NCBI RefSeq assembly: GCF_003265325.1
Contig: NZ_QGNX01000001.1
Location: forward strand, 806,001 to 870,000
Source of the DNA: Oceanibium sediminis
GTDB taxonomy: Bacteria > Pseudomonadota > Alphaproteobacteria > Rhodobacterales > Rhodobacteraceae
Reading direction: 5' to 3'
Length of the DNA stretch: 64,000 nucleotides
Every line of letters starts with the position of its first letter. The stretch's first letter is position 1. The notes under the pieces are model-generated. The model was given only the letters and a program-made list of their open reading frames with translations, was not told where the DNA came from and made no database searches. The position numbers and the translations under genes were made by a program. Shown here in pieces: positions 1-7,038 of the stretch.

Positions 1-640
1 GCCCGGATTCGCCGCGGGGCAGGATCGCCGACGCGAACCCGAGGACGACATCGACATCGCCGGCTACCGTTGCGGTGATCGCAGGGGTCACGCCGCCGAA
101 GGGAATGTGGAACAGCTCGATCCCGGCGGCCTGCGCGATGGCTTCCGCGGCGATATGCGTGGCACCGCCGGTGCCTGCGCTGCCGTAGCTGACCTTGCCG
201 GGGTTTTCCTTGGCGTAGGCAACCATTTCCTCGATGGTGGCGAAGGGCGCGCCGTTGCGGGCGGCGATGACGTTCGGGCCAACGGCGACCCGCGCAATCG
301 GGGTCAGGTCATCGAAGCCGTAGTTCAGTTCGCGCTGGTGCGGCGCAACGGTCTGTACCGAGCTGACGGCCATCAGGATCGTGTAGCCATCGGCATCGGC
401 GTTCACCACTTCGGTCGCGCCGACGGTGCCGCCCGCGCCGGGGCGCGTTTCCACGACGACCGGCTGGCCGAGCGATTCGGACATGTCCTCGGCTAGCGTC
501 CGGGCCATGGTGTCCGTCGAGCCGGGCGAATACGGCACGATGATCGTGACCGGACGCTCCGGGAAGCTCTGGGCCTGGGCCAGCGCGGCACTCAGGCTCA
601 GCGCCGCCCCGGCCATAAGTGTGGTCAAACTGAATTTCAT
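1..640 (-). CDS. TctC/Bug-family tricarboxylate-binding periplasmic protein (3' end cut by window)
   Basis: Seen: a minus-strand frame opens with ATG at 640-638 and stays open for 213 codons to the window edge. It starts with a Sec-type signal peptide (MKFSLTTLMAGAALSLSAAL, then AQAQ) and continues with SFPERPVTIIVPYSPGST and a later GAGGTVGATEV stretch. Known: these are hallmarks of the Bug/TctC solute-binding proteins that deliver carboxylates to the TctA/TctB membrane pair. Inferred: it is the binding component for the TctB/TctA pair encoded at 3168-5135 on the other strand. It lies 18 bases behind the FAD enzyme gene, so the two probably share one transcript from the divergent promoter near 2150. 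About 100 C-terminal residues are missing. Confidence 0.9.
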   Translation of the reverse strand, partial: MKFSLTTLMAGAALSLSAALAQAQSFPERPVTIIVPYSPGSTDTMARTLAEDMSESLGQPVVVETRPGAGGTVGATEVVNADADGYTILMAVSSVQTVAPHQRELNYGFDDLTPIARVAVGPNVIAARNGAPFATIEEMVAYAKENPGKVSYGSAGTGGATHIAAEAIAQAAGIELFHIPFGGVTPAITATVAGDVDVVLGFASAILPRGESG

Positions 641-658
641 GACATCCTCCTCGTTGTT

Positions 659-2080
659 TCAGTTCAGTTGTGCTTGATCGAACGCGGACTGGTGGGGCTG
701 TTCGCCGCCGGCAGTCCGCATGGTCGAAATATCCCGCGCGGCGCTGCGCCCCGCGATCAGCCCAAGGCCTAGGGCGGACAGTAGCCCATTGCCGGACATG
801 TATCCGCGTGCCCCGTTCCGCCCGCTGATTCCCATCGCCGCGCCGCCCCCGGCATAGAGGCCGGGAATGGCGTCGCCCGCTTCGGTCAGGACGCGCGCGC
901 CGGTATCGATGCGCAATCCGCCTTGGGTGTGAAAGATCGCCGGCGCGATTTCCGAGGCGCAGTAAGGCGCGTCAAGCGCTCCGAGGCCCCAGTCCTGCCG
1001 CCCGAACGGATCCGCGGCGGCGCCCTGCGCCGCATCCCGCGCGCTCGCAAGCGTGGCGGCAAGCCCCTCTTGCGGTGCGCCGATGGTTTGCGCCAGCGCC
1101 GCGGCATCCGCTGCCTGTCTTGCCGCACCCATCGCGCAGGCTTCGGCGAAATCGGGCTGGCCGGCGGCCACGTTGTCGCGGATCTCCGCGTCATAGATCA
1201 TGTGGAACGGGCCTTCGTGGGCCATCATCAGCTCGCCAAAGCCGGAATAGCCCAGGGTTTCGTTCCCGAACCGCTGGCCTGTCGCGTCAACGATCACCGC
1301 GCCCCGCTCGATCAGGGTCCATGTCATCAGGGCGCCGGTGCGGTGGCTCAGCCCTGCGTGGGCCTGAAATGCCCCGAGGTTGCCTGTCCCCGCGCCTAGC
1401 TCCGCGCCCCAGGTCAGCGCGTCGCCAGTGCTGTACGGGCTGCCGGCATAGGCGGCTTTCGCGGCCACCGGGCAATGGGTGGCCAGAAGCTCTGGCGCCG
1501 CGGCGAAACCGTTGCAGGCCAGGATTACCGCGTCGGCCTCGATCCGGTCCTCGCCCGCGATCGCGCCGATGATCCGGCCCTGTTTGGCGATCAGCCGCGT
1601 CGCGCCCTGGCCAAGCGCCAGGGGAATGTCGCAGCGCTCGACCGCAGTCAGCAGGTCCGTGACCAGGTCGGCGCCGCGGCGGGCGGGCGGTGCGTGCAGC
1701 CGGGCCGTGCTGTGGCCGACGTGGCGATAGCCGCTGACGAATTCCAGCGCGACGCCCTGCGCGGCAAGGAAGTCGATCAGTTCTGCCGAAACGTCCGTCA
1801 GGGTGCCGACCAGCGCGTCCGCGTCGTGCGCGCCGGTGTGGTTGAAAAGATCCTTCGCGAAGGCCTGGGCGGAATCGGTGACGCCATGGCTCAGCTGCAG
1901 CGACGTGCCCGCCGCCGGGATGGAGCCGCTGGACAGCGCGGTGTTGCCCCCCGCTCGGTCCGCCTTTTCCAGGATCGCGACTTCAAGTCCGGCTTCATGG
2001 GCGGACAGGGCGGCGGTCAGGCCGCAGCCCCCGGCCCCGATGACCAGCACGTCGACTTTGATGTGATCCGTTTCCGTCAT
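659..2080 (-). CDS. FAD-dependent dehydrogenase, fumarate reductase/tricarballylate dehydrogenase-like
   Basis: Seen: 473 residues with the dinucleotide-binding motif GAGGCG at residues 15-20, the following GGNTALSSGSIPAAGTS loop, and a C-terminal FAD-closing segment (LYAGGGAAMGISGRNGARG then SGNGLLSALGLG). Known: this is the FAD_binding_2 layout of soluble fumarate/urocanate reductases, tricarballylate dehydrogenase TcuA and 3-ketosteroid dehydrogenases, which add or remove a pair of hydrogens next to a carbonyl or carboxyl. Inferred: beside a tricarboxylate transporter it more likely desaturates an imported carboxylate (or reduces its enoate) than acts in respiration. No cytochrome or TcuB-like electron partner is encoded nearby. 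It is first gene of the leftward operon with tctC; the ATG at 2080 follows a GGGAACAG stretch. Confidence 0.8.
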   Translation of the reverse strand: MTETDHIKVDVLVIGAGGCGLTAALSAHEAGLEVAILEKADRAGGNTALSSGSIPAAGTSLQLSHGVTDSAQAFAKDLFNHTGAHDADALVGTLTDVSAELIDFLAAQGVALEFVSGYRHVGHSTARLHAPPARRGADLVTDLLTAVERCDIPLALGQGATRLIAKQGRIIGAIAGEDRIEADAVILACNGFAAAPELLATHCPVAAKAAYAGSPYSTGDALTWGAELGAGTGNLGAFQAHAGLSHRTGALMTWTLIERGAVIVDATGQRFGNETLGYSGFGELMMAHEGPFHMIYDAEIRDNVAAGQPDFAEACAMGAARQAADAAALAQTIGAPQEGLAATLASARDAAQGAAADPFGRQDWGLGALDAPYCASEIAPAIFHTQGGLRIDTGARVLTEAGDAIPGLYAGGGAAMGISGRNGARGYMSGNGLLSALGLGLIAGRSAARDISTMRTAGGEQPHQSAFDQAQLN

Positions 2081-2142
2081 CTGTTCCCGCTTGCGGTTTC
2101 GCCAGGTGGGCCCGATTTGCCCGCCGGGCCTCGGCGGCTCTA

Positions 2143-2154
2143 AGTGTTGACACT
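2143..2154. promoter_or_regulatory. GntR-type operator, AGTGTTGACACT
   Basis: Seen: AGTGT and ACACT arms around a 2-base centre, overlapping the TATAGT -10 box proposed for the leftward FAD/tctC operon. The identical 12-mer recurs at 6985-6996 beside the regulator gene. A second, looser copy (ACTGTTGACTT on the minus strand) lies at 2176-2186 over the proposed -35. Known: FCD-subfamily GntR dimers bind short inverted repeats of this kind. Inferred: binding here would block RNA polymerase until an inducer is present. Confidence 0.65.
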
Positions 2155-2337
2155 ATAAGCTGAGTCCTGCGTTCCAAGTCAACAGTCTTTCTGATTCTCT
2201 GTTCGTGCGGGGGGTGTTTCAGCGCATTTGCCAATGATTAAACGTTGTTTGAGGCCTTCTTTTCTCCTTTAAAGTCAGGTCCACAGGCCGGGGAGGGCTG
2301 AGAGCGCCATGTTCTGACGCCATTCAATTGCATCTGT

Positions 2338-2349
2338 AGTGTTGACAGT
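2338..2349. promoter_or_regulatory. GntR-type operator, AGTGTTGACAGT
   Basis: Seen: one mismatch from the 2143-2154 palindrome; it contains the TTGACA (2342-2347) that would be the -35 box for the SDR-tctB-tctA operon. A further copy, AGTGTCGACAG, lies at 2370-2380, so two sites bracket the likely promoter. Inferred: repression sites of the same regulator. Confidence 0.6.
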
Positions 2350-2421
2350 TTGCGGGCGATGCGCGAGTTAGTGTCGACAGCGCTCGACATGCGCAGCCCC
2401 CTTGTTCCCCGGGATTGGAGC

Positions 2422-3195
2422 ATGATGAAAGCCGATCCGCACACGCCCAGCCCGCCCTGCGCCGTCGTGACAGGCGCCGCATCGGGTATCGGCCGGGAGG
2501 TTGCCGTGTCCCTGTTGCGGGACGGATGGCAGGTGATCGGCGTGGACCGCGCGGGGGCGCGGCATGATGCGGATCGCTACACACACCTGATAGCCGATCT
2601 TGGCACGGGGCAGGGGATTCGCGACGCGATTGACGGCCTGAAGGGGCGTCAGCTCAAAGCCTTCGTGCATTCCGCAGGGATCATGCGCTCGGACGACGCC
2701 CTTGCCGAGGGGATGGGCGAAGACCTCTGGGCGCTGCACGTGGTCGCTCCGCAGCGGCTTGCTGCGGCCCTTTTGCCGGATATGCCGGACACGGAGGGGC
2801 GCATCGTCCTGATTTCGAGCCGCGCCGCGCAGGGGCGGGCCGGTCGCGGACTTTATTCGGCGTCAAAAGCAGGGGGCGAGGCGCTGGTCCGCTCCCTTGC
2901 GCTTGCGGCGCTGCGGCGCGGTATTACTGTGAACGCGGTGGCGCCCGGGCCGGTCGCGACCGCGCAAAGCACCGATCCGGCGCGGCGCGACGCGCCTGTC
3001 GCCCCGACACCGCAGGGCCGGATGATCGCGCCGGGGGAAATCGCGGCAACTGTCCGGTTCCTTCTGTCCCGCGCGGCAGGGGCGATCACCGGGCAGACAA
3101 TCGTACAATGCGCGGGGCTTTCACTTGTCCCGCCGGATCCGAATTTCGGTGGGGAGGACACGAGATCATGGGACGGTTTGACCGAAACGAGGTAA
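2422..3195 (+). CDS. SDR-family NAD(P)-dependent oxidoreductase
   Basis: Seen: 257 residues with the Rossmann motif TGAASGIG (residues 17-24), HSAG, the catalytic serine in ISSRAAQGR and the YSASK active-site tetrad, ending with the usual C-terminal FLLSRAAGAITGQTI. Known: classical short-chain dehydrogenase/reductase, full length for the family. Start: ATG at 2422 or the next codon at 2425, behind GGAG at 2417; the upstream in-frame ATG at 2350 would place the start inside the promoter and operator. Inferred: oxidises or reduces a hydroxy or keto group in the island's pathway; the substrate cannot be told. It leads the rightward transporter operon, and its last 28 bases overlap tctB. Confidence 0.8.
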   Translation: MMKADPHTPSPPCAVVTGAASGIGREVAVSLLRDGWQVIGVDRAGARHDADRYTHLIADLGTGQGIRDAIDGLKGRQLKAFVHSAGIMRSDDALAEGMGEDLWALHVVAPQRLAAALLPDMPDTEGRIVLISSRAAQGRAGRGLYSASKAGGEALVRSLALAALRRGITVNAVAPGPVATAQSTDPARRDAPVAPTPQGRMIAPGEIAATVRFLLSRAAGAITGQTIVQCAGLSLVPPDPNFGGEDTRSWDGLTETR

Positions 3196-3608
3196 TCGCC
3201 GCGCTGGCCTTCATGGCCTTCGGCCTGTTCTGGGTGGTCGTCGGGATGGGCTACTCCTGGGGCAGCAGCGTGCGCATCGGTGCGGCGGTGTTTCCCGTGG
3301 CGTTGGGCGTGATCATGATCGCCCTGTGCGGCGTGATCCTGGGTCAGTCCCGGCAGGCAGAGGCGCGGCGCATCGGGCTGAAGGTCAGGCCCGCGATCCT
3401 GATCCTTGGCGGCATCCTGGTCTGGGCGCTCAGCGTCGACCACATCGGCTTTCTTCCGGCGACGGCGATCCTCGTCGCGCTTTGCTCCCTCGCGGAGCGT
3501 GAGAGTACCTGGCGCTCCATCCTTGGGCTGACGGTCTTTCTTTGCGCCTTCGGCACGCTCGTCTTCATCACCGCCCTGAGAATTCCGCTTAGCGTGTTGG
3601 GAGGCTGA
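3168..3608 (+). CDS. TctB-family small membrane subunit of the tripartite tricarboxylate transporter
   Basis: Seen: 146 residues with four hydrophobic segments, starting MGRFDRNEVIAALAFMAFGL, then a second pair from RPAILILGGILVWAL to the C-terminus. The ATG at 3168 has GGGGAGGA at 3151-3158, and an earlier in-frame start would extend into soluble sequence, so 3168 is preferred. Known: TctB proteins are four-helix partners of TctA with poor sequence conservation; identity rests on size, topology and the adjacent tctA. The start lies inside the end of the SDR gene, implying translational coupling, and tctA follows 3 bases after the stop. Confidence 0.85.
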   Translation: MGRFDRNEVIAALAFMAFGLFWVVVGMGYSWGSSVRIGAAVFPVALGVIMIALCGVILGQSRQAEARRIGLKVRPAILILGGILVWALSVDHIGFLPATAILVALCSLAERESTWRSILGLTVFLCAFGTLVFITALRIPLSVLGG

Positions 3609-3611
3609 CGC

Positions 3612-5135
3612 ATGGATCTTCTTACCGGTCTTACGCTGGGGTTCCAGACGGCGATCACGCCAGAGGCCCTGATGTTCTGCTTCTTCGGGGTGACGGTCGG
3701 CATGTTCATCGGCGTCCTGCCGGGCATCGGCCCGCTGGCGGCGGTGGCGATGCTTCTGCCGGTCACCTATCACCTGGAACCGCTCAGCGCGCTGATAATG
3801 CTGGCGGGCATCTTCTACGGGGCGCAATACGGCGGGTCGACCGCGTCGATCCTGCTGAACCTGCCCGGCACCTCCACCACCGCTGTCACGGCGATAGACG
3901 GCTACCCGATGGCCAGGAAGGGCCGCGCGGGGGCTGCCCTGTTCATCACCACGATCGCCTCTTTCTTCGGGGGGTGTTTCGCCATCGTCCTGTTGATGAG
4001 CTTTGCGCCCGCGCTTGGCGCGATGGCGCTTCGATTCTCCTCGGCGGAATACTTTTCGATCATGATTCTGGGTCTTGTCGCCGCCGCCACCATGTCGCTC
4101 GGCAACCCGGTTAAGGGGATCGTGTCCGTCGTGGCGGGCCTGATGCTGGCCATGGTCGGCATGGACACGACCTCCGGGCAAGTGCGCTATACCTTCGGCA
4201 TACTTGAGCTTCAGGACGGGCTGAACCTGGTCGCAATGGCCATGGGGCTGTTCGGCGTGGCCGAGATCCTGAAGAACGCCGGCACCCCCGAGCGGGACTC
4301 GTCCGGAGTGCAGAAAGTGCGCATGCGCGACCTGATGCCCACGCGCCAGGAACTGCGCGAATGCTGGAAGCCGTCGATCCGGGGGGCGGGCATCGGTTCT
4401 TTCATCGGGGTGCTTCCCGGTGCGGGCCCGACGCTGGCGGCGTTCCTGGCCTACGCGATGGAAAAGCGCGTCGCGCGCGATCCCAGCCGCTTCGGGAAGG
4501 GGGCCGTCGAGGGGATTTCCGCACCGGAGGCGGCCAACAACGCCTCCACCCAGGCGGCCTTCATTCCCACGCTTGCGCTGGGCATTCCAGGCGACGCGGC
4601 CATGGCCGTGCTTCTGGGTGCGATGATGATCCACGGTATCCAGCCGCGCCCGGAATTCTTTACCGAGAACGCGGACCTGTTCTGGGGCCTGGTCGTCAGC
4701 TTCTGGGTGGGCAACCTGATGCTGCTGGTGCTCAATATCCCGCTGATCAGCGTCTGGGTGCGTATCCTGACCATTCCCAAGCGAGTGCTGTTTCCCGGCG
4801 TGATCTTCTTCATCTGCGTCGGCGTCTATAGCGTGAACAACAACCCCTTCGACGTGCTGATGGTCATCGTCTTCGGGCTGGTCGGCTACGTGATGAATGC
4901 GTTCCAGTACCCGACGGCGCCGTTGCTGATGGGCTTCATCCTCGGGCCGATGATCGAACAGCACTTCCGGCGGGCGATCCTGTTCTCGCGCGGGGATTAC
5001 ACCACGTTCATCGATCGGCCCATAAGCGCCGTGTTCCTGGCGATCACCGCGCTGCTGCTGGTGCTGATGGCCGCGCCCGCGGTGCGCAGTTGGGCCGGAA
5101 ACCGAAGCGCCAATCGCGGGGCGGGGGCGGAATAG
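3612..5135 (+). CDS. TctA-family large permease of the tripartite tricarboxylate transporter
   Basis: Seen: 507 residues with about a dozen hydrophobic segments and the TctA signatures GVLPGIGPLAAVAMLLPVTY near residue 35, YGAQYGGSTASILLNLPG near residue 75, and the mirrored GVLPGAGPTLAAFLAY near residue 265 with APEAANNAS. Known: TctA carries carboxylates across the inner membrane with ion coupling, fed by a periplasmic TctC. Full length for the family. Inferred: it imports the substrate of the enzymes encoded in this island. Nothing obvious is encoded in the 165 bases between this gene and the convergent lyase gene. Confidence 0.95.
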   Translation: MDLLTGLTLGFQTAITPEALMFCFFGVTVGMFIGVLPGIGPLAAVAMLLPVTYHLEPLSALIMLAGIFYGAQYGGSTASILLNLPGTSTTAVTAIDGYPMARKGRAGAALFITTIASFFGGCFAIVLLMSFAPALGAMALRFSSAEYFSIMILGLVAAATMSLGNPVKGIVSVVAGLMLAMVGMDTTSGQVRYTFGILELQDGLNLVAMAMGLFGVAEILKNAGTPERDSSGVQKVRMRDLMPTRQELRECWKPSIRGAGIGSFIGVLPGAGPTLAAFLAYAMEKRVARDPSRFGKGAVEGISAPEAANNASTQAAFIPTLALGIPGDAAMAVLLGAMMIHGIQPRPEFFTENADLFWGLVVSFWVGNLMLLVLNIPLISVWVRILTIPKRVLFPGVIFFICVGVYSVNNNPFDVLMVIVFGLVGYVMNAFQYPTAPLLMGFILGPMIEQHFRRAILFSRGDYTTFIDRPISAVFLAITALLLVLMAAPAVRSWAGNRSANRGAGAE

Positions 5136-5241
5136 CAAGCGCCCTTCCTGCCTGCTGCCGTCCGTCGCCCTGGCCCGTCACGCGTGCCGGGACGATGTGC
5201 TTTGAAAACCGCGTCCGGCTATTTCCTCTCATTACGACACC

Positions 5242-5274
5242 AAAAACCCCGCCGCCGGCATGCCGGGGCGGGGT
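5242..5274 (-). terminator. intrinsic terminator of the gntR-lyase transcript
   Basis: Seen: ACCCCGCC (5246-5253) pairs with GGCGGGGT (5267-5274), and inside it CCGGC/GCCGG pair around AT, leaving one bulged base. Read on the minus strand the stem is followed by five U (5246-5242). It lies 27 bases past the stop of the lyase gene. For the opposite tctA transcript the stem lacks a T-run. Confidence 0.7.
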
Positions 5275-5300
5275 CGCGGTATCGGCGCGTTCGCGCGGTA

Positions 5301-6233
5301 TCAGGAGGCGATGCTGTCCAGCTTCACACTGTCAAGGTCGCCGTAGCGGGCTTCCATCTCGTCGATGGCGGGTTTGCCCATCAGGGACCAGATGTCGTCG
5401 ATCCCGTAGAGCAGGTCGGGGCGGTCGGCGATCTCGCCGCTTTCCATCGACTGCTTGAGGATGCTCAGCGCGTTTTCCATCGCCATCAGCGCGGCAGAGG
5501 GCAGCATCCGCGGTAGGGTCACGCGCTTGACGCCCAGTTCTGCTAGGCGCTTCACCGAAATCAGCGGCGTCGTGGGGCGGTTGCGGATGCCAAAGCCCAT
5601 GTTGACGGACACCGGGATCGGCACCTCGTCCACCAGTCGCTTGATCTGGTCTTCGCCGCCGATCGCGTCCGCAAAGATCATGTCGGCCCCTGCCGAGGCA
5701 TAAAGCTTGGCGCGCCGGATCGCGCCGTCCAGCCCTTCGACCGCGATGGCGTCGGTTCGCGCCAGTACGACAAAGGCGTCGTCCTTGCGGGCGTCGCAGG
5801 CGGCTTCGATCTTGCGCGCCATCTCGCGCATGTCAATCACGTCCTTGCCGGCCATGTGGCCACACCGCTTCGGGCTGACCTGGTCCTCGATATTGACGCC
5901 GGCCAGGCCGGCTTCCTCGAACCGCTCGATCGTGTGATAGGTGGCCACGGCATTGCCATACCCAGTGTCCGCGTCCGCCATCACCGGGATCGACACGCTG
6001 CGCGCGATCATCCGGCAGGCGTCCAGGTTGTCGGTCAGGCCCATGATGCCGACGTCCGGCACGCCCAGGCGGGAATTCGACAGCCCGGCACCGGTGGTGC
6101 AGGCCGTCTTGAAGCCCATCTTTTCCACCATGCGCACGCTGTATCCATCGTAAACGCCCGGTGAGACCAGGATCCCGTCCTGGTCGAGAAGCGCGCGCAT
6201 CCGGCGCGAGGGCGATGTCGGGGCATCCGTCAT
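5301..6233 (-). CDS. isocitrate lyase/PEP mutase superfamily lyase (methylisocitrate or dimethylmalate lyase-like)
   Basis: Seen: 310 residues with metal-site motif DADTGYG (residues 87-93), ED at 116-117, and the KRCGH loop at 122-126 carrying the catalytic Cys124. Known: the Cys-containing loop separates true lyases (isocitrate, methylisocitrate and 2,3-dimethylmalate lyase) from superfamily decarboxylases and mutases. These enzymes cleave a 2-hydroxy di- or tricarboxylate by retro-aldol chemistry. Inferred: it performs the final carbon-carbon cleavage in the pathway, probably after hydration by the aconitase at 7039. The start ATG lies 4 bases past the gntR stop and uses AAAGGA from the end of gntR as its ribosome site, so the two are one transcription unit. 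Housekeeping prpB is an alternative, but no prpC/prpD is present. Confidence 0.85.
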   Translation of the reverse strand: MTDAPTSPSRRMRALLDQDGILVSPGVYDGYSVRMVEKMGFKTACTTGAGLSNSRLGVPDVGIMGLTDNLDACRMIARSVSIPVMADADTGYGNAVATYHTIERFEEAGLAGVNIEDQVSPKRCGHMAGKDVIDMREMARKIEAACDARKDDAFVVLARTDAIAVEGLDGAIRRAKLYASAGADMIFADAIGGEDQIKRLVDEVPIPVSVNMGFGIRNRPTTPLISVKRLAELGVKRVTLPRMLPSAALMAMENALSILKQSMESGEIADRPDLLYGIDDIWSLMGKPAIDEMEARYGDLDSVKLDSIAS

Positions 6234-6237
6234 TGCG

Positions 6238-6891
6238 TCATCCTTTGCTTGAGTTATCCTGCTCGGCGATCAGCACATCCTGAAGGGACCTGGTGGCGCG
6301 CCCGATATGTGCCCGCATCAGCGACTCGGCGAGTTGCGCGTCACGCGCGCGCATCGCCCTGAGGATCTGCCAGTGCTCGGCGAAAGCGTCCCCCCGGCGA
6401 CCCGGGCGATTGCCCGAGCGCGCGCGGTAGAGGCGCAGAAGGTAATAGAGTTCGTCGCAAAGCAGCCTGCGGATGCGATCATTGCCGCAGCCCTCCGCGA
6501 TGCGCACATGAAGGTCGAGGTCGATCGCGCTGTCGGATGCGGCGGTGGTGTCGAAAGAGGACAGCATCTCGTCCAGTTCGTCGTCGGACATCGCCGTCGT
6601 GGCCAGTCGCACGGCCATGCCCTCGACCGCCTCGCGCAGCTGGAAGACTTCGATCACCTCCGGCAAGGAGAGAGACACGACGCGCGCTTTGAGGTATGGT
6701 TCCTTCAGAACCAGTCCGCGCCCCTGCAGCTGCTTCACCGCCTCGCGGACCGGGCCCCGGCTGACCTGGAAGCGCTCTGCCAGAGCGACTTCGTTGAGCT
6801 GGCCGCCAAGCGGGATCTCCCCGCTGAGCAAAAGGCTGAAGATCTCGCGCATGACGCGGTCGACGATGGTACGCTCCTGGCCGTCCAGCAC
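6238..6891 (-). CDS. GntR-family regulator, FCD subfamily
   Basis: Seen: 217 residues. The N-terminal winged helix includes LNEVALAERFQVSRGPVREA; the C-terminal FCD domain has DLDLH, EHWQIL and MRAHIG, giving the aspartate and histidines expected of a metal/ligand pocket. Start: GTG at 6891-6889 with a perfect AGGAGG (6903-6898) 6 bases upstream; the frame stays open further upstream, but that extension runs through the operators and has no matching ribosome site. Known: FCD regulators repress carboxylate-degradation genes and release DNA on binding the substrate or an intermediate. Inferred: local regulator of the island, autoregulated through the site at 6902-6913, which touches its own Shine-Dalgarno sequence. 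Confidence 0.9.
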   Translation of the reverse strand: MLDGQERTIVDRVMREIFSLLLSGEIPLGGQLNEVALAERFQVSRGPVREAVKQLQGRGLVLKEPYLKARVVSLSLPEVIEVFQLREAVEGMAVRLATTAMSDDELDEMLSSFDTTAASDSAIDLDLHVRIAEGCGNDRIRRLLCDELYYLLRLYRARSGNRPGRRGDAFAEHWQILRAMRARDAQLAESLMRAHIGRATRSLQDVLIAEQDNSSKG

Positions 6892-6901
6892 TCCACACCT
6901 C

Positions 6902-6913
6902 CTGTTGACACTT
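6902..6913. promoter_or_regulatory. GntR-type operator at the regulator's own start
   Basis: Seen: CTGTTGACACTT, matching 9 of 12 bases of the palindrome at 6985-6996. It abuts the AGGAGG of gntR (6898-6903). Inferred: autoregulation, either by blocking transcription of a very short leader or by road-block. The remaining bases to 6982 show no other clear signal. Confidence 0.5.
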
Positions 6914-6982
6914 ATGGTTTGAAACTGCGCTTGAGGCAGATAAATACCCAGCCGGACCTCATTCATCAAGAGAATAATCCAA

Positions 6983-6998
6983 AAAGTGTTGACACTTT
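6983..6998. promoter_or_regulatory. extended GntR-type operator AAAGTGTTGACACTTT upstream of the aconitase operon
   Basis: Seen: a perfect 7+7 inverted repeat with a 2-base centre, the best copy in the window. Its TTGACA (6989-6994) can serve as the -35 of the rightward operon, with a weak TAACTC at 7012-7017 after a 17-base spacer. Inferred: the main operator for the 7039-12943 operon; binding would occlude the -35 box. Confidence 0.7.
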
Positions 6999-7038
6999 GT
7001 GGATGACTTTCTAACTCTCCGACAGCAAGGAGGGGCAC

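Larger units (their letters stand above)
2081..2421. promoter_or_regulatory. divergent control region of the tct/FAD operons
   Basis: This 341-base stretch holds no convincing gene. It carries the start regions of two diverging operons and four copies of a TGTTGACA-type element (2143-2154, 2176-2186 inverted, 2338-2349, 2370-2380). For the leftward operon a promoter can be read as TTGACT (2182-2177) and TATAGT (2157-2152) with a 19-base spacer. For the rightward operon TTGACA (2342-2347) is a good -35 but the -10 is weak. Confidence 0.6.

Noticed and set aside
2853-5138. 761-codon minus-strand open frame across tctA/tctB
   Set aside because: Shadow of the TctA frame; the product is low-complexity (Arg/His/Asp/Gln) with no recognisable fold.
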